DNA of 64,000 nucleotides from Chamaea fasciata (lineage: Eukaryota > Chordata > Aves > Passeriformes > Sylviidae), in the NCBI GenBank assembly GCA_029207755.1, contig JARCOQ010000065.1:388501-452500 (forward strand). Direction: 5' to 3'. Position 1 is the stretch's first letter. Each line of letters starts with the position of its first letter. Both the position numbers and the translations under genes were made by a program. This document shows positions 34,795 to 46,367 of this stretch, one piece after another. The notes beneath the pieces were generated by a model. The model saw only the letters and a program-made list of their open reading frames with translations. It was not told where the DNA came from and did not search any database.

Positions 34795-35150
34795 GAAAGG
34801 GGGCGGGGCTTCAGTGGGCAGAAAATAAGTGGGAAGAGAAGTGGGAGGAGCTTAAGGGGGTGGGGTTATAGCAGGGATAATAAAAGTGGGTGGGGCTTGT
34901 GTGAGTGGGGCTTAAAGTGGAAATAGGCGAGGCTTAAAGGTAAAGGGGTGGGGCTTAAATGGGTGTGGCAAAACGGGAGTGGGCGTAAAATCGAGTTGAG
35001 GAAAGTGGGCGGGGCTTCAGTGGGCGGGGCTTGAATGACAAGTGGGCGTGGCGTAAAGTGGGTGGGGGATAATGTGGAGGGAAATGTAGAGGTGGGGCTT
35101 AAAGCATGGTTTAAGGGGAAGTGGGCGTGGTTTAGGAGAAAGGGGCGTGG
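34795..35150. repeat. GTGGGCGGGGCTT-type GC-rich repeats
   Basis: Many variants of AAGTGGGCGGGGCTT(A/C)A with short spacing; the probable intron of the minus-strand gene. Confidence 0.6.
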
Positions 35151-35269
35151 CCGAAGCCCACCCAAGCTCGGCCACCAGGGGGCATGGCCAATCCGGCTGA
35201 GGATGGCGCCAAGCTCCGCCCCTTCCGGGGGCTGGGCGAGGTCAAGGAGCAGCCTGGGAGGGGGAGGAG

Positions 35270-36000
35270 GAGAAATTTGGGGAAAAATTCCCAAAATTCC
35301 CCGAAAAATTGCCAAAAGTTCCAAAAAAATTCCCCCCAAAATTAAAACATTGTAATAGAAAAAATCGGGAAAATCAGGCAAAGTTTGGTGGAATTTTGGC
35401 CAAAATTTAATAAAAATTTAATTCAAATTTCATTAAATTTCAATAATTTGTTGTTTAAAATTTGTTAAAAATTGATCCAAAGTTCTGACTCAAAAAATCG
35501 CGAAAAATTTCTCCAAAAACACCAGAATTGAACTTGACGAAAATCATCCCAAAAAAGTTTAACAAAACATTCCCTAAAATATTCCTGGAAAATCAGGAAA
35601 AAATTCCCGAATTTTTCCCCGATTTTTCCCAAACTTTTGATGGTTTTGCAATGAATTTTTGAAGAATTTTGATTAAATTTTTTTACCAAATTTCTACAAA
35701 TTTTTTTCTTCACAATTTTTCCCCAAATTTTCCGGTTTTTTTCCCAAAATTTTGATGAATTTTGGACAAATTTTAAAACAATTTTGACAAAATTCCAACA
35801 AATTTTCACCGACCCTCCCAAAAGATCTCCAAAAAATCCCAAAATTCTCCCCCAAATCCCAAGAAACTTGGAACTATCCCCAAAAATCCCACAAATTTCC
35901 CAAAATTCCCAAATTTCGCCCTCAAAATTTCAGGATTTCAACTGCTGAGATCGAGCATCGGTGGCTCCGGAACTTCTGGAAAGACCTCGGGGGGCGGGGC
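35270..36000. repeat. CCCAAAATTT/AAATTT tract
   Basis: AT-rich variants of the same motif family, with long T-runs. No gene is supported. Confidence 0.75.
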
Positions 36001-36665
36001 CGGAAGGGGCGGGATGGTAATGAGGGAGAGAAGTCGTGACATCATCAGGACACGCCCCCTTCTTGACATTCTCACCCTGAGCTCATTTTGTGTTTAAACG
36101 GTGTCATGTCCTTTTTAAACCACGCCCACATCGGGTTTTCACGCCACCAACTTCCTGTTGAAGCTCCTCCCACTCATTAGGGACAATTAAAATTGCCAGA
36201 ATTTCTCCGCCCACTTCCGGTTTAAAGCCCCACCCATTTCCTGTTTACACTCACACACTTCCGGTTTAAGCCCCGCCCACCCGGCCGCCATTTGGGTTTT
36301 TTCTTTCTGTATCTCAATTTTCCTTTAAAGTTTTCCAAATTTTTTTTGTGGAATTTCTCCCCATTTTTGGTTTTTGGTCCCACCCCGACTCGAGTTCTGC
36401 TTAGGCCCCGCCCACTTCCGGTTTAAGCCCCACCCGCTATTGGCCGCCATGTTGGTTTTTTCACCGTTTTATTTTATACATTCTCTCCAGAATTTCTCAA
36501 TATTTTTATGATTCCTTTGGGAATTTCGCCCCATCTTCGGTCTTGGCCTCGCCCCCAAGTCTCGTTTGGGGCTCTGGCTCCTCCCACTTCCGTTTTAGGC
36601 CCCGCCTCTACGTGGGCTCCTCCTCCAGCAGCTCCAGCGAAAGCTCTGAGGAGGGGGAGAGGCAG
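36001..36665. other. CCGCCCACTTCCGGTTTAAG-type repeats and a possible minus-strand exon end
   Basis: Repeated CCCGCCCACTTCCGGTTTAAGC elements (36,120-36,440). On the minus strand near 36,646-36,608 a CTCCTCAG acceptor is followed by a short frame ending LSLELLEEEPT before TAG. It may be another terminal exon, but the evidence is weak. Confidence 0.35.
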
Positions 36666-36669
36666 AATT

Positions 36670-37970
36670 AGCGAAAAATTCCCAAAAAATCCCAAAATTT
36701 CCCCAAAATTTTCTCAAAATCCCTCAAATTTCCAGACATTTTCCTGATTTTCCTGAAATCCCCCAAAATTTTCCCCCAAAATCCCCAAAAAAACCCCAAA
36801 TCACCAAATTTCACCAAATTCCCAAAAATCTCCCAAAATCCATAAAAATTCTCCAAAATTTCCCCCAAATCCTCCAAATTTCCCCGGAAATTCCCAATTT
36901 TCTTGAAAATTTCCCAAAATCCCTCAAAATTGTTCCAAAATTTTCCCAAAAATCTCCAAAATTTCCCCAAAATGTCCCAATTCCCAAAAATTCCTCAAAT
37001 AATCTCCCCAAATCTATTAAAATTCCCCCAAATCTTCCAAATTTCCCCCAAAATCCCCAATTTTCCCTAAAATTTCCCCAAATTACCTAAAACCACCAAA
37101 ATTCCCCCAAATTATCCCAAAATTCCCCAAATTTTCCCCCCAAATTCCTGATTTTTCCCCAAATTTTTCCCTAAATTTTCTCAATTTTGGACCCGAATTT
37201 TCCCAAATTTTCTGAAATTTTTCCCAAATTTCACCAGTTTTGACCCAAATTTCCCAAATTTTGGCCCAAATTTCCCAGAATTCCCTATTTTCCAAAAAAA
37301 CCCTTTCCAAATTTCTCCATTTTTGACCCGAGTTTCCCAAATTTCCACCAAAATTTCCCAAAAGCTCCCAAAATCCTCTAAAACTTCCCATTTCCCCCCA
37401 AATTTCTCCAAATTTCCACCAAAATTTCCAGAATTTTTCAGAAATTTCCCAGTTTTTGGCCCAAATTTTCCAAAATTTACAATTTTCCCCCAAAATTTCT
37501 CCAAATTTCTCCAATTTTACCCCAATTTTTCCCAAAATTACCCCAAATCCTCTAAAATTTCCCATGTTCCCCCGAAATTTCCCAAATTTCCACCCAAATT
37601 TCTCCAATTTCCCCATTTTTTGCCCAAATCTGAGGGATTTCCCCCCATTTCCTCACGTGGGGGGAGGGGCTTCTCCAGCTCCGGCGCCTCCTCTGTGGCA
37701 GGAGGGGAGGGGAGAGAAAAAGTCACAGAAATCGTCAAAATTGACCCAAAATTGACCCAAAATGAACCAAAATGTACCAAAAATGATGAAAAGACACAAA
37801 GTTGTTCAAAATTGACCCAAAATTGACCCAAAATGGCTGAAAAATGACCCAAAAATATTCAAAAATGAGTCAAAATTGTCCAAAATTGACCCAAAAGGAG
37901 CCAAAACCACCCAAAATGATAAAAAAGATAAAAAATGTCCAAAATTTGGCCCAAAAGGAGCCAAAAATAA
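36670..37970. repeat. CCCAAATTT-type tract, copy 2
   Basis: From about 36,943 to 37,969 this is a direct copy of 1,822-2,682, including the CCTCACGTGGGGGGAGGGG core (37,652). It holds about 165 extra bases (about 37,385-37,550) bounded by similar AAATCCTCTAAAA sequence, so one copy gained or lost a unit. Confidence 0.87.
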
Positions 37971-37999
37971 GAACATCAAGGTTTGAGAAGCTTGACATA

Positions 38000-38325
38000 G
38001 AAAGAAGAGCTGAGAGAAATGTTCTTGCTCAGCTGTCAGAAGAGAAGGCTCAGGGAAAGCTTTAGCACCACATCCCAGTATTTAAAGGGTGGCTACAGAG
38101 AAGGTGGAAAATCCTTTTTTTATATGGACTCCCATGGAAAAGACAAAGGATAATGGATTCAAATCACTTCTGGGGAGATTCCAGTTAGACACAGGAGTAA
38201 AATGCTTCGCAATAGGAAAAATCAGCCATTGGAAAAATCTCCCCAAGAAAGTGGTGGATTCCCCAGCACTGGGCAATTTTAAGATTCAGCTGGACAGGGT
38301 GCTGGGTCACCTTGTCTAGATGTTT
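38000..38325 (+). mobile_element. Diverged CR1-like LINE 3' end
   Basis: Contains TCAGAAGAGAAGGCTCAGGG, AATGGATTCAAATCACTT, AAGAAAGTGGTGGATTCCCC and CAGCTGGACAGGGTGCTGGG in CR1 order. More diverged than the other copies. Confidence 0.6.
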
Positions 38326-38329
38326 TAAG

Positions 38330-39415
38330 CTACAAGAAAGCCTAAATTTTTTTAATTTATTTTTTTAAGAGGTTTGAATGACAGAGAAGTACTTCTTAGT
38401 GCCTTATTTCTTAGTTCTTCCTAGGCATGAAGATTACTGGGCTAATCTTAGGGACAGAGGGACAAGGGGCAGGGAGATGATGAAGGCGGTATGATCATGA
38501 TTGCCCTGTCTCCTCGCAATCTCCCACATAACAAGTGTGCCTACTCTGATATGCAATGCTGAGTGCTTTGGCAAGTGGATTTCTTGAAATCCCACCACAT
38601 CCCACCAAATCCCACCTAATTTTCCTTCTCCTTGTAAGAGCAGCCTCTGATCCACCCAGCTTCTGCTCAGGCTAGAGCTAGGGGCTGGAGGTTCATGTAA
38701 GCCAGGAGAAGCCTTTCCTCTGACTTTAGTAGGTGGTATCTAAAGCACTGAGAGAAAACTCAGCAGTCCTCAGATGTGTTTTTCACTTTTGAGAATGCTT
38801 AGTTTAGCAGACAGGATCCTAGACTTAAATACAGATGATTTAGACTGAAACACTGTCACAGCCAGATGCCAAATGACTTAAGGCAAAATAGCCGTGCTTC
38901 AGCTACTTCTCTGTGAACAGAGATAATTATTCCCTGCTGTACAGAACATGTAACAATAAAATCCATCAGTGATTTTCTGCACTTCAATAATAAGTACAAC
39001 AATTTAGGCACTAAAATAGATCAGATTAATTTAGTTTTTGGTGAAAGCTTAATTGCACGGCATTGGGAACACCTGAGATCACGTCTGACTAGCAGCATAA
39101 ACCTGCAGCAGTCTTGAGGATGAAGTGTATTTTCCCATGAAGATAGAGACATGGAGGTGGGAAACAAAAGTTGAAGAAAAGGGAAAAACACCTTGTACAG
39201 AAGAGAAAGAGGAATAAAGGACAAAGGAAAATGAGAATAGGTTGGAAATGGGAGATGAAGTGATGTACGTTCTCGGCTGCAGGGCAAAATTCAAATACTT
39301 TAAAATACAAATGCATCAATTTTATGTATCAAATCTCAGCTTTTTGCATAGCTCCCACAGCCATTTCCTGAACTTGTATGAAATAAACTTGTGTTACTGG
39401 TTCAGCTGTGGGTAA
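38330..39415. other. Intergenic sequence with no supported gene
   Basis: AT-rich unique sequence. No exon, RNA gene or clear repeat found. Confidence 0.25.
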
Positions 39416-39424
39416 TTATGCCCA

Positions 39425-39755
39425 CAAGAATGCTCAGAGGCCTGGAGCGCCTCAGCTATAGGGTCAGGCTGGGAACTGGAGTTGTTCATCCTGGAGAAGT
39501 CTCTGGGGAGACCTCAGAGCACCTTCCAGTACCTAAAGGTACAAGAGAGTTGAAGAGGGACTTTTTACAAGGGCACGTTGCGATCGGACTCGGGAAAATG
39601 GCTTCAAACTGAGAGAGGACGGGTTTAGATTAGATATTGGGAAGAAACCCTTTGCGAAGTGCTGGCACAGGTTGCCTAGAGAACTTGTGGATGCCCCATT
39701 CCTGGAAGGGCTCAAGGCCAGGCCGAACGGAGCTTGAAGTAACCTGGATTAGTAG
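39425..39755 (+). mobile_element. CR1 LINE, 3' end
   Basis: Blocks CAGAGGCCTGGAGCGCCTC, GGTTTAGATTAGATATTGGGAA and GGTTGCCTAGAGAACTTGTGG are CR1. It ends about 40 bp before the CpG-rich first exon at 39,794. Confidence 0.85.
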
Positions 39756-39769
39756 AAGACCCCTCCGAC

Positions 39770-40020
39770 CTTCCTCCCTCCTCCCGGGCCGCGATGGCGG
39801 CGCAGCGAGCGGCCGGGCAGCACACGCCCCGCTCCGCCCCTGAGGGTCGGGGGTCCCGCCTGGGCGGGGCGGGATGGGCGGCCCGGACCCGCCGGCCCCG
39901 GCTGGAGACGGGCCTGGCCTCCGGGGGCGGCTGCTTCCTCTCTTCCCGCCCGTGCGCCTCGAGTGAGCGGCCGGCCCTGCTGCCCGCGTGGGGCGGCGCG
40001 GACGGCAGGGAGGAGACCGG
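39770..40020 (+). promoter_or_regulatory. TDRD1: CpG-rich promoter and first exon, probably of TDRD1
   Basis: Sharp rise in G+C and CpG. An ATG at 39,794 opens a frame (MAAQRAAGQHTPRS) that reaches the first GGGGTGAGC donor at about 40,020. The next recognisable exon (41,175) has its own ATG-ATG, so this exon may be largely 5' UTR. Linking it to TDRD1 rests on position and strand only. Confidence 0.45.
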
Positions 40021-40400
40021 GGTGAGCGCTGCTCTGCGGGGATACAGGGGCAGGGGCCGGCCCGGGGTGAGCGCTGCTCTGCCGGGATACAGGGGCAGGG
40101 GCCGGCCCGGGGTGAGCGCTGCTCTGCGGGGATACAGGGGCAGGGGCCGGCCCGGGGTGAGCGCTGCTCTGCGGGGATACAGGGGCAGGGGCCGGCCCGG
40201 GGTGAGCGCTGCTCTGCGGGGATACAGGGGCAGGGGCCGGCCCGGGGTGAGCGCTGCTCTGCGGGGATACAGGGGCAGGGGCCGGCCCGGGGTGAGCGCT
40301 GCTCTGCGGGGATACAGGGGCAGGGGCCGGCCCGGGGTGAGCGCTGCTCTGCGGGGATACAGGGGCAGGGGCCGGCCCGGGGTGAGCGCTGCTCTGCGGG
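40021..40400 (+). repeat. 45-bp tandem repeat carrying a 5' splice site in every unit
   Basis: Units start at 40,021, 40,066, 40,111, 40,156, 40,201, 40,246, 40,291 and 40,336, with a partial one at 40,381. They are nearly identical. Each begins CCGGGGTGAGCGC, a good match to the donor consensus. The unit is 15 codons, so the frame stays open across the array. Confidence 0.95.
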
Positions 40401-41174
40401 GAGAGAGGGGCGGGCGGTGGTCTCTTCGCTTTCCCCCGGGAAAGGAGCCGGGGCCGGCCCGGGGTGTGCGCTTTGCTGAAGGGAGAGAGGACCGGAGGTG
40501 GCGCGGTGGCTGCGAGCTTGGCTGGAGGCCGTGGGACGGGGCTGTCTAATTTTATTCTGAGTTATTCAAAATGACTTAATTTTAATAGCACCTGTTTAAT
40601 TAGTTGCCGTTGTTGAAAGCGCGTTACTGGTGGAGTTGGTTCGCAGCGTCCCTTCAAAGACTACTCTGCTTTATTAGCAGCTTCGTTTTGGTTTGTTTTC
40701 TCCTATACTTTTCACTTAAAACAATTATATTGCGTCTTAGCATTTGGAAGGCAGGTGCTGAAGACACCTTTCAGCAGAGCCCAGGGCACTGCTTCCCCTC
40801 GGGCAGTGCCTCCCCTCAGGCTCCCGGGCATGAGGAGCCCAGGAGTGCAGCCTGTGCTTTTCATTACTAAAAACTTCTTTAACAGAAGCACAGCGAGGTG
40901 TCTCCTCCAGTAACACAGTGAGCTTCACCTGCAGGTGTTGATGGTCACTCCCGTTTGTCGGTGTGATCCTCTCCTAAAGGAATTTTCATCAATCTGCAGT
41001 ATTCATTGTTGAGTTCTTTAACGCAGAAAGTGTTTTGCTGTGCAAATAGAAGAAATAGATGGTAGAGAATTAGCCTTCCAAAGTGAATGCTTAAATATAT
41101 CTTCAGAATATGACCCAAAAATGCTTTCATTTGTGTGCCTACCTGAATTAATCTTTAAATCCATGCTTTTGCAG

Positions 41175-43680
41175 TTACCTGGCTGACAGCCACCTTTGGT
41201 TATACTCTCATGGTAACCTTTACATGATGGCAGAACCACTTAATCTTCAACATAATGAAGTTGCAGATGCAGATTTAAGCAGCAGGGTCACAGGTACAAA
41301 CTTACTGTTGAAAACTTTTAGTTTTGAGGCTGAGTTTCTGAAATATCTAACAAAATCCAATATTTTGTAAGCAGACAGTAGAGGGTGTTTTTGGCAAATG
41401 TAGAAACAGTACAGAAAGTTTTAACAGCAGCACAAGTGCAATAACGAGAGACTTTGTCCTAAGCTTGACAGAGGTATCTTGATTTTATTCTTCTGTGATT
41501 GTGTATATGCTTTATTATTGATGCACATCATTAGTATGAGTATAGCTTATAAATACAGCTACTAATTATCCAAACTTCTGCCTGCTGAAATGTCTCAGAA
41601 ACTAAAAAAACCCACCAGGATAATTGAAGTGTTAGGGAATTTGGACTGATAAGTGGGAGTTGGAGTTCCTTCAGCAATGTTTCTTGCTTCTTAAGTGCCT
41701 CAGTACTGTCTGATCCATGGTCTCTTACTCCAAGCTGGGGAGAGGGGAAGGCTTCACTTTGGGAGATCTGAACTAGCTTTATGTAAAAACACCTTAGGTC
41801 TGGAGAGCTCATGGAGTTTGATTTCATGTCAGGCAAGAGTTGTAGTTCAGGCAGAGTTTACAGGATTAACTTGCTTCCAGGTGGGGAAAAAAAAGGCCAC
41901 GTAAGCTTTGTGCTGTCTCAGTGGAGACCTTCGACAGGCCTGCCAGGCTGGGACAAGATGTGAATGGCATGTGTAGCCTAGAACAGAAACAAATTCTTTG
42001 TAGCTGGATGAGTTGCCCACTTATAAAGAGAGTTCCTACTATACTGATATGCAGGCTTAGCTGAATGTCTTCTACAAATTGTTTGGTAAAGAAAAAGTCA
42101 GAGGGTTTATAAGGCACTCAGTGGAAAGTCAGAATCTCTGCTTTCAGAGTGTTTTGTTTCTCAGTCTTGAGTGATAAGCACAAAAGGTGAAACTGTTGTT
42201 TTAGTAATACCACTGATTGCATTACTGAACAAATGTGGTATCAGAATGAAAACAAGTGACTTCCAGAGTGTGTCATGGTCCAGGCATCTCCATTCACTCA
42301 AATGGGCTGGCAGAATAGTAGGAGTAGCCAAGAGCCTTGTTTCTTCCTGCAAATATTCCTTAACATAGGCATGTGTTAGCGTTGGTAATCAGATCCCTTT
42401 TGCAAATACTTCTGCTTCTAGGAAGTTCTATGGAAGACAAAACTGGTAGAGAGAACTGCATAGCTGCATCTGATAAAGAAAATACTGTGAGTTATTTCAC
42501 TTTATAGTTGCCCCAAGTGTTCTGAGCATTTCTAGATAGCAGGAATTACCAGCATGTATTTCTCCTTCTAGAACTTAGAAGTTTTGTCTCCTTTTGTTGT
42601 CATATTTTTGTGTATTAGAATATTTCTACCCCAACGGGCAGCTTCTTTCCAGTAAGAATGACTTCGAGTTTTTCTTCCACAGGTGTCACATTCTAATTGG
42701 ATAAATGGGAAGCCAAAGAAATGGCAATATTCCAAGGGTGCCTTTTCTGTTCGCTGTGATAAGAGTTTCTTGAGTTTATTAGTACCACCCCGTAAAGGGG
42801 GCACTTGCCGTCGTCGTGGTCTGTTTGGTAAGTGCTGTCCTGTAGTCTGTGACATACTGTACATTTATCAGTGAAACTAGATCAGGTTTGCTCAGGAATG
42901 TCTTTAAATGGATGTATATTTTTAACTCTCAGACACAAGTACAGACTGTTCAGAACATAGTTGGAGTAACAGAACTGACAAGCAGAAGACAGCATTTCCT
43001 TATCAAAAGTGGTGGGTTTTTTTCCTTGAAAAAAGAAGTAGAAGGAATTTGGGACATTTGGGGCAACAATGTCTGATAGCTGTATGTGAATACAAATGCC
43101 TATTTTTATTTGCTTAGAATTGCAGGGAAGTTGTTTTTGTAAAGCAGTTATTTAAACAGTTGTTCCTTCCAACACGTGTTTTGCTCAGACTTCTCATCTT
43201 TTTTGTTTGTTCTAGGGAAGTTCAGATGTTCACAGTATCTGCAAATATACTATTGCTCTGCAGATTGTCAGAAAAAAGACTGGCCAACACACAGAGCAGT
43301 TTGTGATCCCATTAAACAGAAGTAAGTTTGTTGGAAATTCTGCCAAATAATCTTCACAGAAAGACCACGTCCTTCCCACTACAACATAAATGACCATGGG
43401 AAGGCACTGTTACAGTAAAATGTCCTGCTTATTCTTAGGCTAGAACTGCATTATCTTATGCCTGTCATTATTACATATTACCTTATTTGTAATTCTGCAT
43501 TATAGTGAATGAGGAATAAGGGGTGGCAAAAATCACATACTATGAACACAGCCTTTTATCTGTTTGCAAGTAGATTGTATTATTAATGCTACTTGTCAGT
43601 CTTTGGTTCTTCAAGTTGACATGTTTTTCTTTGATTACAGTTTAAGTAATAGCAAATCCAAGACAGAAGTTTGTCTTAAG
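41175..43680 (+). CDS. TDRD1: TDRD1 N-terminal exons with degenerate MYND zinc finger
   Basis: The start is probably ATG 41,224 or 41,227 ([15 protein letters not shown]). The exons join in phase: VTG, then [12 protein letters not shown], then the MYND region. The normal finger has two CxxC pairs, a CxxxC pair, and a final His and Cys. Here the first pair is C-R-R-R and the second is C-S-Q-Y, so two Cys ligands are missing. YYCSADCQ and the final HRAVC are intact. The finger is unlikely to bind zinc normally. The last exon of this group (43,641-43,680) ends at GTATGG in phase 0. Confidence 0.75.
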
Positions 43681-45190
43681 GTATGGAATACGATTTTGAC
43701 TATGTCTTGAATGGATCTGCTGTGAGTGAGTGACAGTGTGCTTCATTTAACCTGTATGGGAAATGAACAAGTTCCTCCTTTTAGAAAGATCAGTGCTTCA
43801 AACGAAAAGTTACTGGGGGACGCATTCAGAAAATTGTTACTTCTAGAGCTCTTAGAAGCACTTAGAATACAGATGTATTGTGTCCAATTCAGAAAACTTC
43901 TGGTGTCTTGTTTCTGTGACAAAATCATGAGCTGACCTAGAGCCTTGGACATTTATTAGAGAAATACATTTAATGTATTTTACAGTAACAGATGCAGGTA
44001 AGCTGTTTTTCTTTGCTGTGGAAGGAACTAGAGGACACAGTTCTCCTTTGTAATGTGTTGAAATCTCTTGATCTTACTTTGAGCCAAACATTTCTTCCAG
44101 TTTTCCTATGAACTCTTCTGCAGGATTTGATTTTTCTTCGTGTTTTCTTGGGATCACATCTATGAAGGTGAATAAGTTTGCAAACCTCCAACTAGCCTGT
44201 AGAACTCCTTTGTCATGTACTTCTTTGAAGTAGCTTATTCATCTGTGTAACTTTTTGAAGGAATTTAGAAAGGAAGCTACATGTCATGGGACTTCTGTTA
44301 GCTCATCCTGTTAGTTCCTGTTGTGTGTGTGCTTGTGACTGGGTTCTAATGAAACTGATCAACTGATGGTGAGGGCCCTTTTACCAAATGGTTGCACAAT
44401 ATGAATAAAAAATCTGCAGTCACTTTATTTTCAAAGAATGAAAGGGGCTTTTTTATCTTGTTCACCTTTTGAAGCTCTCAAAAGTTCTGTAGAAGAGAGC
44501 TCAGATTGCATGTTGAATGATATTAAGGTGCGTTACATTAAATTAGACTTTTTAAAAATGGATGCCAGCAGATAAAGCAGCAGCTCTAATCTACTCTGGG
44601 GTGTTAAGGTTACAGGAAAGCAGGTGGAATTCTTTTCTTCTCATTTATGAGAGTGTTATAACTAGGAATTTTAGCTGAGTTGTCCTGTAAAACAGGTGTG
44701 AGGAGGTGAATGTGTGAGTCTCCAGGAGAATGTGTGAGTCTTGTTCTTCATTGATGTTCAGTGTATCTTTGCAGAGTTTCTTGAACTTCCTTACTCTAAG
44801 GAGCTACAGCTGAACAGCTTCATATTAAACATAACTTGTACTTGTTTTAAATAGGGTAGTTCAACTTCTGGGGATTCTTTATTTTTACCTTAATTTGCCA
44901 GTTCTTTGGAAGAGAGTGCAGAAGGTAGTTGAATTGATTGCACTTCAAGCCCCACTTGAAGCAGCTTTAATATGCAAGGCAATATTTCTGAAGGCCTTAA
45001 TTATTTAGTCACTTAGGGGGAAATAATCTACTATCCCCTCTTGTTCCAATTATAATTATTTCCAGTCCATTAAGTGTTTCTTTTCCCATTATGTTCCAAA
45101 AGGAGAAGGATGTGATGTAGGCATTGCCAGCTTTTTTTTCCACAGCTCATGAGAAAGCGCTATTCACTAACTGGTGTTGATATATTACAG
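43681..45190 (+). other. Intron-like stretch where TDRD1 Tudor 1 exons are expected
   Basis: In TDRD1 the first Tudor domain follows the MYND finger. Here 1.5 kb contains no frame with the FxxxWYRA-type or DYGN motif. The next recognisable exon (45,191-45,239, EEVRLSFAVDVVLPDS) corresponds to sequence after Tudor 1. The core domain therefore appears deleted. Confidence 0.55.
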
Positions 45191-46367
45191 GAGGAAGTGA
45201 GGTTGAGTTTTGCTGTAGATGTTGTTCTTCCAGATTCTCGTAAGTGCTTGATTGTGTGGGTAAAAATCCTACCACAATAAACAGCCCTCCCCAACACCTG
45301 TAAAAGATGAGTGCTTTTTCTTTTGCCCTCCTCCCTCTTGTCCCTTTCCCAACCACTCCCTTGACTTTTTTTTTTCAATTCTACTTTATTTCACCTTTCC
45401 ATAAAATGTCAGTGCCTGAAATACCTTGCTAAGCTTACATGAAACGTGAGAAACTCCACTACAAAAATGCAAACATCAGAAAACTAAAAAAATCAAAGCA
45501 ACATAATGGTATTGAAAGTTAGGACTACGGCTTCATGCATCAGGTATGGAGTATGTAATAGCTGAGAAACCCGAATTTACAAAGACATCTCAACTAAATC
45601 ATTCCGTACTCAGTATTGTAAATAATGAGGTAAGTTACGAATCCTTGTGTCTGAAAAGCTATGATCAGTTTTTCAGCCCACAGTCTTTAGGGGCTGCAGG
45701 TAAATGTTGATTGTTACTGCTTTGCTCATTTTATGAAGTCAGACAGTCTTGGAGCTGTGAATGTGCTCAGAGAACTCAAGTAGTTGAGCTGCTCTGAAAT
45801 TACCTTTGTTTTGCATTTTAAACACTAAGTGCTGAACAAATAAGTAGAACATGCTCACCTTGTGATAGGGATATAGATCTGGCTCAGGGGGTGGTTCTGA
45901 AGTGAAACTAGCTGATGGCTATTTTGTATGATAAATCATTTATTCTTGTATCTGTATTTTAGAAGACTGCCTAAATAAAGTTCCCTTAGAAATGAAGCCT
46001 CCTTTAACTTCAGGATGTGATGCCAAAGGAGACTTTCCAAATGGTAAGCAAGCAAATCAAACTGAACTTGGGGAATTTTAAGTCCTTCTGGGCTGCATAA
46101 TATTCTAGCTGCTCACTAGCATCACTTCAGACTTAAAAATGTTGGCTAATGGAGCTTCCTTCAGGTCACTACTGGCATTAGCTCATATATATTTATATAG
46201 TACATAACATTTGTGTAGTGGTTATTATGTGAGCATTAATTTCATAATAGGACAGGAGCTATCAAAATCCAAAGTATCAATAGAAAGAATAAACTATTCC
46301 AGTATGTTTATATTTTCAAAGTCAGCTAGCTTTTGATTGGCAACCTTTTTTTCTTTTTTATGTGCAG

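Noticed and set aside
44470..44526. Possible extra TDRD1 exon (ALKSSVEESSDCML)
   Set aside because: The acceptor gives a phase that meets a stop at once; not supported.
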